DNA from: Prinsepia uniflora
Lineage: Eukaryota; Streptophyta; Magnoliopsida; Rosales; Rosaceae
Direction of reading: 5' to 3'
NCBI GenBank assembly: GCA_032719365.1
Contig: CM064873.1
Coordinates: 46,228,332-46,292,331, forward strand
DNA: 64,000 nucleotides
Part shown: piece after piece, positions 34,746 through 48,047 of the stretch
Position numbering within the stretch: position 1 is the stretch's first letter
How the letters are laid out: every line of letters begins with the position of its first letter
Position numbers and translations under genes: made by a program
The notes under the pieces: model-generated
What the model was told of the DNA's origin: nothing
What the model saw: only the letters and a program-made list of their open reading frames with translations
Database searches by the model: none

Positions 34746-35610
34746 TTATAAAAGTGATTTTGGGTTTGGAGACCCTAAATGTATTTGGATTTGGAAACAT
34801 GGATTTCTGGTTTTATGACGGTTTATGGGGACCAGGCATGGATCCTTTGAAAGGTTTGAAAGGTTTTGAGAATGATTTCGAAATGGTTTTCATATACCAT
34901 CTTTTATTTATGGATTGTCACCCACATGGAAGGTCATGGATCTGCGGACAATGACCTGGGTGGACCCTAGGGAGACTTGGGATTTGAGACCCCGGGTAGC
35001 ACGCACGTAGCTTTAGAAACCGTGACAGGATTGGTTATATGATATTTGGTAAACATGATTTCTTGGATTTGTGAAATTGTGTTTTTTGAATAGTAAATGG
35101 ATTTGGGCAATGACCCACATACTCAGATTTACGGTTTTTGACACGACCCATCCCAATCCCCCCGGGATTACCATGGAATGTGACGTGCTCCCGTCTGACA
35201 AGAGGCGCCAGACAAGGGATAACCGATTGCCATTGCCCAAACGGGCTTCCAGAGTGCGTAAGGATCGATGGAGGAGGTGTGCGATGCTCAAGTCTCTGCT
35301 GCAGTCGTATCCGGAATCAACCTGAAGGGCATTGAAAACAAAAGCTGTGAGTGGACGAAAATAAACAAGTCTGTTTAAAACATTTATAAGACATTTATGC
35401 CCCTCAGTAAAATCATATGCATGCACCAAAACCAATAATCCCATATTTATTTAGAAATAACCATTAGGGCCTTAGCCCGGAAACCAAAGCATAGTTTCAA
35501 TTTCCAAAAGTAAATCCAAGAGTTATTTCATAAATCCAGTAATATGAACCATAAGGCATATAATATAAACCATAACCATTATTTTAGCCACTGCACTATA
35601 CACTCCAATC

Positions 35611-35775
35611 CGACATCCCTGATGTCTGACGTCCCTGACGTCAATAAGGTCACAATCACAAGGCTACGCGTGCCACTCGGGTCTCAATTTTCCGAGTTAA
35701 ATCCCCGAACCCCGTTCGGGTACAGCATCACCTGATGCAGCATCACCTGATGCTTAGCGTCATAGACGCTGGACG
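35611..35775 (-). repeat. GACGTC-type hairpin array, antisense LTR
   Basis: On the + strand: GACATC-CCT-GATGTC, GACGTC-CCT-GACGTC, GCATC-ACCT-GATGC twice, AGCGTC-ATA-GACGCT. Read in element sense the loops are mostly AGG, as in the three-LTR element. Copy in the 5' LTR at 42,306-42,470. Confidence 0.75.
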
Positions 35776-36065
35776 TACTAGACGCCCGTGACCTCTCCGG
35801 GGTACCTCGCCGGAGGAGACAATAATATATGGAAGGATCTATACAGTGCAGTACTAAATACATTTTATCGATATCCACATGCAAGGCATATATATATACA
35901 TGGATAAAAATCCAAACCAATCATTAAGTTTCATCAGACGGGTCTCAAGCCCAAATACCGTGAAACGTGCCATAACCAGATTTTCCATATCATCAAAACC
36001 ACTATTGTTTTTAGCATGTGAATATATATAAAATGTAAACCAGAAAACATTTATTCAATTCCGTT

Positions 36066-36212
36066 TTAGGGTCCCCGACCCGCAAACACATGTAGAAGTC
36101 AACTGGGCCCCTGGCCCGATTTCACAAGTTAACTGGGCCCCTGACCCGATCCACATGTTAACTGGGCCCCTGGCCCGATTTCATAGTTCAACTGGGCCCC
36201 TGGCCCGATTTT
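36066..36212 (-). repeat. GGGC-type hairpin tandem repeat, antisense LTR
   Basis: Four 30-31-bp tandem units of aactGGGCCCCTGGCCCgat (one with GACCC) plus GGGTCCCCGACCC at the start. Copy in the 5' LTR at 42,761-42,907. Confidence 0.75.
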
Positions 36213-38152
36213 ACATTATTCAAGTTCGTAACCGTTTCATGAAATCATATCCAACCACATTTATGGAAATCGGTGAAAATCCAGAAAATCTCGGTTTACG
36301 TGCAAATACGTAATTCACCTCGAAATGCGTGAAATCATTTTAAATTCACCGATATCCAAAGTAAATCATTTAATCATAATTATAACAATCATAAAACAGT
36401 TATGCACGCATCGAATTTATGAAACCAATGTCCACTCACAGACCGTTTAACCGAGCGCCTCGATACGCGTGCCATAGGCCTTCTCGGGCCACCTCACTAT
36501 CACCGGGACTCCCAATCCTGTTCAAATCAATTTAGAGGATCACCAACCTCATCATTAACATCCTATTCAAGTCCCGTAATTTTCCCGAATTTTTAAGTAT
36601 TTTTAAACTGGATTTAAAACCTTCGGACATCCCGAACAATATCGAGACGGTGTCCGATCGACACGAAACCAATCCCAAAATGTTCGTTACATTGTATAGG
36701 ATAAAAGTCATGTTGGAAGTTTCCCAAAATTACCTCACACGCGCCCCCACGCGCCGGTTGAACTCCCTGCGCGTGAAACCCACGCGCCGGGTACTGTTCA
36801 CCGTCGTTCAACCCGAACGACTGGTAAACGGGTCGCCGTGACCCGCGGGCCAACCCGATCGGTTCTCCGTCGTTCCTTGATCATTTTGGACGGGGTTTTC
36901 ACCTGCAAGACCGTCTGAGTTCAACCAACAGTTCTGTGGAATCAAAAACCAAAAGTAACGTCACGAATCATACCTCTGAACACAAACCCGAAGCTCAGAA
37001 TTTCCGATCGTCCTTCTTCCCGATTCCGGCCGCCTCGAGCCCCAAATTCACGTCCACAAGATTCGTTTATGCTCAGAGAACACCGTAGGATCAAATCCAA
37101 CGTCCAAAACCCATCCAAAACCTGTTCACCATTTTTGGTTTCGAACCGGGTTACGGGCACCGCCGTCCCCGCCGTGCCCAGCTCACTTCGAGCTTCGAAA
37201 CCCAGTCCCCCGTGTCTGTTTCTGACCCCAAGTCCCAAAGGAGTCGAGAAGGAGCTCAGACACACGACGGATCGTCGATTTCCAAAAACCTGGGCAAACT
37301 TCCTCCCGGGTTAACACGGCCGCCGTGGACCACCGCTGCCGCCGCCGACGTCCTGCCGCCTCCCGCTGGTTCTCACAATCTCAGTGACCCACACATGTGC
37401 ACAGAGGAGATGTGTGCAGGTTTTGGGTGCACGGTTCGAATGGTTGTGCAGGTAAGCAAATATAAAATGGGAAGGGAGATGATAAGGAAAAATGGATGGT
37501 CCAGATTCAATCTCACCATTGAGATTAAGGGTCCAGATCAAAAGATGCAATAAGTGGGAATACTTTATATTTTTTTTAATCCAATAATTTAATCAATCTG
37601 ACCAATCCAGATCTGATCCCAATAATTAAAGGTTAGTGGTCCACGTGTCCCACTCAGACATTCAGACCAATCAGAGAACGCCACGTGTCCACGCCTCGTA
37701 ATGCGTGCATAACGAAACCAAACTTCCGTGACCCATAACTTCGTCGTCGAATCTCCGATTTCGGCGTGCCGCCTGTCGTTGGATTCGCATCGACGAAACC
37801 TACGTAACGGTCCTTGGCCCTCGGCCATCGGACATTCCGGTCAAAAAGTCAACATTTCCCCTTCTTTCGTCCAAATTATGAAAATGCCCCTGGACTTCCG
37901 TACATCATAACTTTCACCACGAACGTCGGAATCGAACGTACCACCTGTCTATGAACTCGTGACGTCCCGAACTACGTCACGGTCATCGGTCAAAGTCCAT
38001 TTGACCATCCGAATTAAAAGTCAACGTTTTGCCCACGCCTAGGGGCAAAACGGTCATTTTGCACAATTCGTCCGAAATCGCCCAACTAATCCCAGATTAG
38101 TAAATCACAATTAAATATTATTAAATCCCGATATTCGGGACGGGTCGTTACA

Positions 38153-38192
38153 ACCTTCCCTCCTTAAAGAATTTCGTCCTCGAAATTACCAA
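38153..38192 (-). promoter_or_regulatory. Polypurine tract with upstream hairpin
   Basis: In element sense: AATTTCGAGGACGAAATT (7-bp stem hairpin) followed by ctttaAGGAGGGAAGGT and the LTR start. This matches the hairpin of the three-LTR element exactly; here it is single, not doubled. Confidence 0.75.
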
Positions 38193-41100
38193 CAATCTTA
38201 TTCCACAACCACCTTGTGGAAAACAATTCGACCACACATCTGTGTACACTTGTACACCCACATACTGGGACAACACCAGTCTCGTTTGTACCCAGACATC
38301 CCATCACAGTCATACGTCATAATAGCAACAACACTCGACCACCTCGAGTGGAAATGATCACCTGATCCGCGATAAAATCGCCTAACCATTTAGCTGACTC
38401 CTTCAGCTAGATGGTTCCTTTCCATTGCCAATAAATCCTTACATTTGCTCCCGTTGGGAGTCACCAAATCTCATTTGTCAGTCCACGCTGACACCACCAG
38501 TCAAACTGTCATCACAAAACTTTACCACCCTAGTAAAGCCCCAACCATTTGTCTATCCGTGACAACACCACGTACTACATCACTCTCGATGTAGCGCAAG
38601 ATCAACCACATGATCTCAATTCGCAGGGCAAGCCCAATCCTGCGACAAAAAATAATCTCAATGTCCATAATCGCCGACTCCCTCAGCGAACCAAAACGCT
38701 GGGAAATCACGGTGTGCTAAAATCACACAAGGCTACTCGTGGTTACTCAAACCATCAATTCACTCATCCTGAGTGTACGTATACCGTCAACTTACTCCAT
38801 CAAGTGGTGTAACTGGAACACATTGAATACCAGCCCAGCAGTGATCACACATATCAATACCAGGGTTCCACTAGCCAACCATGGCCAAGAGCACCCGCTC
38901 ATACACTCACTGAACCCGACAAAATCACTCTGCACAGCGCACTGTATCCAATGTCCAGTCCACGATCACAACCAAACAAATGATACCGGAACCAAGCCGA
39001 TTACCAACACGTTTAGTTACACACCACTGGTACATCCCATGTACCGCCATTAGGCACCACTCAGCCTAACCAGTCTCAATCCTCGTACAACGTACCCTGA
39101 ACGTACGTCAATTCATCAATCCGCCTACAACCACCTAGGTCGTAGCCAAACACGTTCCAATAATGGAGTACATTTGCCCAAACCATCATGAGACAAAACG
39201 AGCTCCACCCGTCATCTAGTTCCAATTCCGAATCCGAATTCGCAATTTCGTAAGAAATCCCGAACCCGAACCCAGACATCATATTTTTAATCCATGTCCA
39301 AATCCGAATCCGAAATCATTATTCCGTAAGCTAGCATTGGAATAATCATTCCGCACCCAAATCCAATAAACCACTTTCGAGCTTCGCAATTGAATCCTGA
39401 ATCGTCACCCAGAAATTCGATTCCAAAACCCAAAATCTCGTTCACGTCCATCAAGACGTAACATAACCGAACCTATCGGTTGCCAGCTCAAAACACTTGA
39501 TTGACTTCATAGGGAAGCCAATCCCAATATTCACATGTCAAAGGTTGATAAAATCCGACCACATCGGAAACCTACTCAACCAAGTCACAACCCATATGGA
39601 CTCACTCCGAAAAGAAGTTCAGTCCCGTCATTTACGACTCGCATACCAAGGTAAGAGTGATAAACTCTCCACCCATCTGGATCATCAAGATCACAAACCA
39701 TATCCATCGCTACGTCACCCGACAAGTAACATCACGATCCTAGATCGTCACATTGACCAAAGTCGATAACATCACAAATCAGATCCACCTGGGATCCACA
39801 CATGCTCACATAGCTAACAATCCATCTGAAAGCTGATCGTAGGGTCTTACACCCTCAATTGAATCCTTTGCCAAATTTCCCTTGGTGGAAAGATGACCAC
39901 GCATAACACCACCAAATCCAAAATCATACAACACCTCTTGTGTCCAATGACCCAAGGCCAAACCTGGGTCCACCTACCAATACACGCTCAACGTACTGGT
40001 AGCAACAATCATCATCTGCCACGGCAGGAAAATATGAAGTCAACCCTAATGACTTCGGAATACCAATCACCGATGCGGAAACGAGCACTCCTCTCGTCTC
40101 CCAATCACAACTCTCCCCGAAACGGGAGTTCCAACCACGTTGGAAACAGACATGCTCCCAATGAGATGTCAAGTCCAACCACTGGACTGCCCACGTCCAT
40201 ACCTCACTTGGACCACCACGTGTCCAAAATCAATTCATTACTCGGACCTCACGTCCGCCAATAATCATGTATGCACACACCCCGATTCCGAACGGAAATT
40301 TCCTCAACTCTGCCTGGATGTGCATACCAAACTGCCTCCGTCTCACATCTCAACCTAAACAGGTTCAATCCTCGGGTTCCAAATGATTCACAATCACAAA
40401 ATCCCACATCAATACCACGAATGGTTTTCCTCGATTTTTCCAATTCCAATAATTTCCTAGTACTTTCTGGGGATATAAGAAGTATACCATCATACCAATC
40501 TCGGAGTTGACAACAACTCCCCAAATCCACCAATACACATGACCTAGGGAACAGCATCCCAAGATTCCCCAAATTTTCAATCATACCTTTTGATCCATTC
40601 ATCACTTGTCATCATATATCTGTCAGGACTTATCCCAACACGACACAACCTCCACTGGATCCCATCCAGTCCAAGACTCAACCACCACTGAGTCGCAGAT
40701 ACCAATCATCTGTTCATCATGACAGAGTCACACCCCAACCGGTGGCTCATCGTCATCACAATTACTGTCACCAGCACCAACGCACCATCATCAATACCAG
40801 TATCAGCACACAGGCATCCATACTAGTATTGGCATATAGGTCTCACCATACCAATATCCATACATAGCACACGAACATCCATGCTAGCACACGAACATCT
40901 ATGCTAGCACACTGTGTGCAAAGTTGTTACCCTGGATCTCCGTTCATTACGAACGACGATCCCGTAACAGCACTCATACCCCACGACTATGGGTACCTCC
41001 AATTTGACCACTGGCACATCAGGATAATGGACGTTCCCTGAACATCCCCTGATCCCCAAGTGTCACAATCACACTAAATATCCTCGATAGCCAGTTATCT

Positions 41101-41819
41101 CGACACAACTGTCGACCAACAGTCATCGTTGTCAAGATCCGTAACCACACCTCACACTAATATTCGATCCAACACGGGATTCCATATTTCCTCATAACCG
41201 TATCCGTAGATCGAAACCCATAAGACTCACTAGAGTCATCCACATGGTCATCCATGACCTCAGCCGCTCGTCGCAGCACAAGCTCTCACTTAAGGTTCAC
41301 CTTTCGGTCCATCAATTATAAATTAGGGTTCCAAGGTCACACCCTAGGGTTCCACCGAACCCAACTGCCTTCTGCAGTAAAATCCACAACCTGACCGACC
41401 CCGCGGTCCTGACATCGTATAGACGTCCAATCCAATCGTCAACTCAACGTGGGTTCCACCACGAAGGTCATCGGCTAACTCCGATGCACCAACCCCCATA
41501 CACTAGCCAACACTACTAGGGTCCAAAACGTAGACCAATACTCAACTGAGTTTCGCACTTCCAATCAAATGGGGTTCCCTGAACCTAGCTGTTCCCAGAG
41601 GCACATCAATCCATCATCACATGACCGAACCGACGGTCCCACATTACCAGTTAATCGTATACAACCCCGCCTGGGTTGAATCGTAACAATGCACGGCGTA
41701 TCAGGTCAAACACACCCAATTCACCATACAAACCCAAAACTATCTATCAGGTTGACAACGGAACTGCAGCCCAAAGAGACATCACACCCTCGTCCTTCGC
41801 GCACAAAAGAGCAAAACCT

Positions 41820-41831
41820 GCTCTGATACCA
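41820..41831 (-). promoter_or_regulatory. Primer binding site of the antisense element
   Basis: Reads TGGTATCAGAGC on the - strand, two bases after the 5' LTR end. Confidence 0.85.
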
Positions 41832-41833
41832 CT

Positions 41834-44800
41834 TGACACGACCCATCCCAATCCCCCCGGGATTACCATGGAATGTGACGTGCTCCCGTCTGACAAGAGG
41901 CGCCAGACAAGGGATAACCGATTGCCATTGCCCAAACGGGCTTCCAGAGTGCGTAAGGATCGATGGAGGAGGTGTGCGATGCTCAAGTCTCTGCTGCAGT
42001 CGTATCCGGAATCAACCTGAAGGGCATTGAAAACAAAAGCTGTGAGTGGACGAAAATAAACAAGTCTGTTTAAAACATTTATAAGACATTTATGCCCCTC
42101 AGTAAAATCATATGCATGCACCAAAACCAATAATCCCATATTTATTTAGAAATAACCATTAGGGCCTTAGCCCGGAAACCAAAGCATAGTTTCAATTTCC
42201 AAAAGTAAATCCAAGAGTTATTTCATAAATCCAGTAATATGAACCATAAGGCATATAATATAAACCATAACCATTATTTTAGCCACTGCACTATACACTC
42301 CAATCCGACATCCCTGATGTCTGACGTCCCTGACGTCAATAAGGTCACAATCACAAGGCTACGCGTGCCACTCGGGTCTCAATTTTCCGAGTTAAATCCC
42401 CGAACCCCGTTCGGGTACAGCATCACCTGATGCAGCATCACCTGATGCTTAGCGTCATAGACGCTGGACGTACTAGACGCCCGTGACCTCTCCGGGGTAC
42501 CTCGCCGGAGGAGACAATAATATATGGAAGGATCTATACAGTGCAGTACTAAATACATTTTATCGATATCCACATGCAAGGCATATATATATACATGGAT
42601 AAAAATCCAAACCAATCATTAAGTTTCATCAGACGGGTCTCAAGCCCAAATACCGTGAAACGTGCCATAACCAGATTTTCCATATCATCAAAACCACTAT
42701 TGTTTTTAGCATGTGAATATATATAAAATGTAAACCAGAAAACATTTATTCAATTCCGTTTTAGGGTCCCCGACCCGCAAACACATGTAGAAGTCAACTG
42801 GGCCCCTGGCCCGATTTCACAAGTTAACTGGGCCCCTGACCCGATCCACATGTTAACTGGGCCCCTGGCCCGATTTCATAGTTCAACTGGGCCCCTGGCC
42901 CGATTTTACATTATTCAAGTTCGTAACCGTTTCATGAAATCATATCCAACCACATTTATGGAAATCGGTGAAAATCCAGAAAATCTCGGTTTACGTGCAA
43001 ATACGTAATTCACCTCGAAATGCGTGAAATCATTTTAAATTCACCGATATCCAAAGTAAATCATTTAATCATAATTATAACAATCATAAAACAGTTATGC
43101 ACGCATCGAATTTATGAAACCAATGTCCACTCACAGACCGTTTAACCGAGCGCCTCGATACGCGTGCCATAGGCCTTCTCGGGCCACCTCACTATCACCG
43201 GGACTCCCAATCCTATTCAAATCAATTTAGAGGATCACCAACCTCATCATTAACATCCTATTCAAGTCCCGTAATTTTCCCGAATTTTTAAGTATTTTTA
43301 AACTGGATTTAAAACCTTCGGACATCCCGAACAATATCGAGACGGTGTCCGATCGACACGAAACCAATCCCAAAATGTTCGTTACATTGTATAGGATAAA
43401 AGTCATGTTGGAAGTTTCCCAAAATTACCTCACACGCGCCCCCACGCGCCGGTTGAACTCCCTGCGCGTGAAACCCACGCGCCGGGTACTGTTCACCGTC
43501 GTTCAACCCGAACGACTGGTAAACGGGTCGCCGTGACCCGCGGGCCAACCCGATCGGTTCTCCGTCGTTCCTTGATCATTTTGGACGGGGTTTTCACCTG
43601 CAAGACCGTCTGAGTTCAACCAACAGTTCTGTGGAATCAAAAACCAAAAGTAACGTCACGAATCATACCTCTGAACACAAACCCGAAGCTCAGAATTTCC
43701 GATCGTCCTTCCTCCCGATTCCGGCCGCCTCGAGCCCCAAATTCACGTCCACAAGATTCGTTTATGCTCAGAGAACACCGTAGGATCAAATCCAACGTCC
43801 AAAACCCATCCAAAACCTGTTCACCATTTTTGGTTTCGAACCGGGTTACGGGCACCGCCGTCCCCGCCGTGCCCAGCTCACTTCGAGCTTCGAAACCCAG
43901 TCCCCCGTGTCTGTTTCTGACCCCAAGTCCCAAAGGAGTCGAGAAGGAGCTCAGACACACGACGGATCGTCGATTTCCAAAAACCTGGGCAAACTTCCTC
44001 CCGGGTTAACACGGCCGCCGTGGACCACCGCTGCCGCCGCCGACGTCCTGCCGCCTCCCGCTGGTTCTCACAATCTCAGTGACCCACACATGTGCACAGA
44101 GGAGATGTGTGCAGGTTTTGGGTGCACGGTTCGAATGGTTGTGCAGGTAAGCAAATATAAAATGGGAAGGGAGATGATAAGGAAAAATGGATGGTCCAGA
44201 TTCAATCTCACCATTGAGATTAAGGGTCCAGATCAAAAGATGCAATAAGTGGGAATACTTTATATTTTTTTTAATCCAATAATTTAATCAATCTGACCAA
44301 TCCAGATCTGATCCCAATAATTAAAGGTTAGTGGTCCACGTGTCCCACTCAGACATTCAGACCAATCAGAGAACGCCACGTGTCCACGCCTCGTAATGCG
44401 TGCATAACGAAACCAAACTTCCGTGACCCATAACTTCGTCGTCGAATCTCCGATTTCGGCGTGCCGCCTGTCGTTGGATTCGCATCGACGAAACCTACGT
44501 AACGGTCCTTGGCCCTCGGCCATCGGACATTCCGGTCAAAAAGTCAACATTTCCCCTTCTTTCGTCCAAATTACGAAAATGCCCCTGGACTTCCGTACAT
44601 CATAACTTTCACCACGAACGTCGGAATCGAACGTGCCACCTGTCTATGAACTCGTGACGTCCCGAACTACGTCACGGTCATCGGTCAAAGTCCATTTGAC
44701 CATCCGAATTAAAAGTCAACGTTTTGCCCACGCCCAGGGGCAAAACGGTCATTTTGCACAATTCGTCCGAAATTGCCCAACTAATCCCAGATTAGTAAAT

Positions 44801-44847
44801 CACAATTAAATATTATTAAATCCCGATATTCGGGACGGGTCGTTACA
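41834..44847 (-). repeat. 5' LTR of the antisense element
   Basis: 3,014 bp, the same length as the 3' LTR and nearly identical. The differences I found are near 43,214, 43,712, 44,573, 44,635, 44,736 and 44,775. Confidence 0.9.
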
Positions 44848-45288
44848 GTTTTGGGCTGAGTTCCCACATATGGCTGATATGTGTATGGATTTGTGTTTAA
44901 TGGTGTTGGGAAGGGGTCCGTATGATTTGAATTTACGGAATTTGGGCTGAGACCCTAATAATGGTTGTTTGATTATATGGTTCGATAAATGGTTTTCGTA
45001 TGCATGCATGCTTTTTAGTAATGGGCATACTCTTTATGAAATGTGCTTTTATGAACTTATATCTTTTCATCCACTCACAGCTTTTAACGATTTTAATGCC
45101 CTTCGGGTTGATCACGGATGCGGACTGTAGCAGAGACCGTGACATCACATTCCTCCACCAGATCCTGGCGCGCTCTGGAAGCCAGTCGGGCTGAGGGTTT
45201 TGAATTATCCCTTATTTGACACTTCGTATCAGACGGGAGCATGGCACATCCCATGTTAATCCCGGGGGGATTGGGATGGGTCGTGTCA

Positions 45289-46054
45289 CAAACTCACAAA
45301 ATCACTCACAACCTCTGTTGTCTCTCTAAGAAATGTTAAATCGAGAGGAGTTCATTCCCATTAAGCATTAAGAAGAACTAGACCTCTAGACTTGAGAAGA
45401 GTCTACTGACTATCATGCATCATGAAGAACCAGATCTCTAGACTTCAATACCTGAGCGACGACTCGATCGATGATGAAGTGGTGAATCGAGTCTCGATTT
45501 CAAATTTTTGGGTCCACTTTTTGGGGTGAGTCCTTCCTCAGACCTGAAATTCTAATTTAATTTCAAATTTATGCTCAACATTATGGTTTCTACAATGATT
45601 TCTCTTTTTCGACCTAAATAAGAACAAAAGAATTGGCATGCTGCTAGTCGCCCATCTACCCAAACGACCAGCCCCCTAACCATTGAGATTCACTGAAGAC
45701 CGTCGTACTCTCCTCCAAAATCAATATCTTATCCCAAGCTCTCCTTGTTACTAAGACCCCATTTTCTAATTTAAATGTTAAACCCTATGCACTGCTGCCT
45801 CTGAGTCCTACTCCTGCTCGTACTCCACCCATTTCTTCCTCTATTTCTAAGAATGTCTCTCCTCCCATTTACCTAATTGTTTCCAACTTGGGTTGGGCTG
45901 GGATTTGATTTATGTTTTCTTTGTTTTCAATTTTGGTATTTTGGTTTTCTAATTGGGCTAGGATTTTATTTTAAGTTTTCTTTGTTCTTAACTTAAAGTG
46001 TCTCGCACTACTATTCTTATGTTTGTTCTTTTGCTCGATATTAGAAGTAAGTTT
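45289..46054. other. Unassigned sequence right of solo LTR D
   Basis: Low-complexity start (caaactcacaaaatcactcac), then unique-looking sequence. Around 45,640-45,910 it is C/T-rich without a clear reading frame. No gene or element recognised. Confidence 0.4.
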
Positions 46055-46707
46055 TGACAGGACCCTCCCTAAAATCATCTCGATATTTGTGAAAGGGCTT
46101 GCTCCTATTTGTTTCAAAAATTTTAAATCTCAAAAGTACCCTTAGTCTAAGAATAAATATGAAAAATAGTGTCAGATAAGGGATAAACTTCATGTGTCAA
46201 CTGTTGAACACAAGTTCACTAATTTACGGTTATATAGAGCACTAAACAAGAAATAAACAACCAGAACCCTACTCTAGATAATGAGAGTGTGTAGTTCCAG
46301 GTAATAAGCCTCAGCTTCAAAATATTCCTCGCCACAAGATTAGCCTGCTAGGTACGAAAACCATGAAACACTGTTAGTGGACAAAAATAAAAGCCTTTAG
46401 AAAATATTTCCGAAATAATCATTTCTCCCTTCAGTTAATAAAAACATGTATGCATAGACAAATAAATACTTGATTTCAAATAAAATAATTGTATATATAA
46501 AACCGTGGAACCAATAAAAATCATGTAAAACATATAAATATCCTTGGCGTTATTCTTTGTGATAATTCTGTAGCAACTTAAAAGGATAATGCACGATGCA
46601 GCAATTGTGTGCCCTACCATTATTTTCTATGATAGGTGTGCATCAACTTCATTGCCGGTATACGGCAATGCACGATAGTGCACGATGACGTGTGGTGGTG
46701 CACGGTG
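46055..46707 (-). mobile_element. Fragment of an antisense LTR
   Basis: Starts TGACAGGACCCTCCC at 46,055 like the 3' end of the LTR family in reverse, followed by a cagataagggata word and tgttagtggacaaaaataaa (a variant of the GTGAGTGGAC motif). The other end is not identifiable. The last 60 bp are a gtgcacggtg/gacgtgtggtg minisatellite-like patch. Confidence 0.5.
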
Positions 46708-48047
46708 GCACGTGACGGCGAATGACGACGTGTGGTGATGCATGAAGACATATGACAAAGAATGGCGATGTGTGACGGTGCACGGAAGCAAGTGGTAGTG
46801 CATGGGATATTTCCTAGGTTCCTTTAGACATATCTATGTATAATTGGAATGATTAGTTTTAAGTCAACCCGTGTTAGAGTTAGGGAAGCAGTACAAATTT
46901 AATTACTTATGTTGGTTATGAACTAGTCATCTAATTGTTTCAGGCGACTGACAGAGCGGGAGCTACTCACCCTATTGAAGGGTGACATCATTCCGAGCAC
47001 TGAGAGTGGACCTCTTTCTTAAACGCTCGTTTTAAATCATTATCTTTTACTTGCATGTTTTATGATATTTTATAATAATTGAGATGTTAACTTAGTATGC
47101 ATTGGTGATTGTTTTATGATATTTCCCGAGTACGCTTTAATTGACTATTTTATTATCTTTCCATGCATGACATGCTTGATATGAATTAAGGAAAGGTGGA
47201 TAGATTTCCCTTGAGACAATTAGTTTGAGATACAACTTCTGAGTCAAGATTGTAGTGTATACCTATCTAAAAGTCTCTGGTATCTCAAGTACCTACATGC
47301 TGCCCATAAACTAGCCTCCACATGATAATTGACCTCCCACACTTGCTCGAATATTAGTGAAAATAGCACTAAATTGTCTGCAAGCTCTGGGGTACATGAG
47401 GTGGTAGTGCATAGCACATAACCTTCACGTGATTGAGGTATATGAGAAAATCATAGATACCCAGCTTATCATGTGAGCATGAAATGAACGACTCAATATC
47501 ATGTTTAGTGGATCATACATGTTATATTTGTACTTTGGAATCAGTTTTGAGGATTGCATATTATATCATGAATATATTTGTAAAATGAGCATGTTTACCC
47601 CTATGACAACTTTTGAGCTTGCTTTCAAAACTGAGGGGTTAAATTATGTTTTTAGAGTTACAGTTTTATACTAAAATAGTTGTTAGGTCTACTCACCCTT
47701 CTATATTTGTACCCATCAGATCTTTGAAGTTTCACACGTATTTCGAGGAATTATCAGTCATGACTCTAATATTCGCACCAGCCCTTTGGGTGTGATACAT
47801 CGGGAGTCGAGGTAACTCAAGTAGTTTCTTAAACTTTATGATCATCAAAAGTGTACTATGCTATATACTTCTGCTGTTGTGATGACTAGCTAATTATTTT
47901 TTATTAATTACCTTTCACATGATCTCTTAAAATGCACAATTTTTTAATTTTTCAATTCGATATTTGGACGTTACCATCCAGTTGTTGGCCAACATACCTC
48001 GCAATGAGTGTTCGCCTTGACTTTTGGGTCTGGGTTTTTCAACTTAC
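46708..48047 (+). repeat. Direct duplication, block 1 left copy (LTR-like sequence)
   Basis: About 1.34 kb, strongly similar to 61,487-62,823. It carries diverged family landmarks in + orientation (agagtggacc near 47,004 and ggtctactcaccc near 47,686), so it is probably part of a related LTR. Confidence 0.7.

Larger units (their letters stand above)
35139..38152 (-). repeat. 3' LTR of the antisense element
   Basis: 3,014 bp. On the + strand it runs TGACACGACCC...GGGTCGTTACA. It contains CTGTGAGTGGAC (35,345-35,356) and GTCCACTCACAG (36,430-36,441), hairpin arrays (35,611-35,775 and 36,066-36,212), the CACGCGC cluster (36,736-36,791) and two tandem promoter-side modules (about 37,720-38,090). 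Confidence 0.9.
38153..41833 (-). other. Non-coding internal region of the antisense element
   Basis: 3,681 bp. It shares blocks with internal regions 1 and 2 (for example the GGATTCGGA-rich part at 39,220-39,460 and the GTGACTCTGTCATGATGAAC block near 40,730, both in element sense), though clearly diverged. No retroviral-type protein motif in any frame. Confidence 0.8.
35139..44847 (-). mobile_element. Complete antisense non-autonomous LTR retrotransposon
   Basis: 9,709-bp element read on the - strand: 5' LTR 44,847-41,834, internal region 41,833-38,153, 3' LTR 38,152-35,139. Perfect 5-bp duplications GTTTT flank it (35,134-35,138 and 44,848-44,852). The LTRs are both 3,014 bp and differ by about six substitutions that I could find and no indel, indicating a recent insertion. 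PBS and PPT are intact; no gag-pol is present. It is a second subfamily of the same LARD-like group as the three-LTR element. Confidence 0.9.
32703..45288 (+). mobile_element. Solo LTR D, split by an antisense element
   Basis: Starts TGTAACGACCCGTCCCGAA at 32,703 and ends GGGATGGGTCGTGTCA at 45,288. Without the insertion 35,139-44,852 it is about 2.87 kb. It carries one promoter-side module, TGTGAGTGGAC (34,219-34,229), a GGGC-type hairpin array (34,447-34,745) and the inverse [A]TCCACTCACAG (45,070-45,080). Flanks AAAAT and CAAAC do not match, so no target duplication is visible. It may be an old solo LTR or a recombination product. Confidence 0.7.

Noticed and set aside
37069..37553. Overlapping Pro-rich open frames in the antisense LTRs (also 43,764-44,248)
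   Set aside because: GC-rich LTR sequence; identical in both LTRs only because of recent insertion, no domain or splice context.
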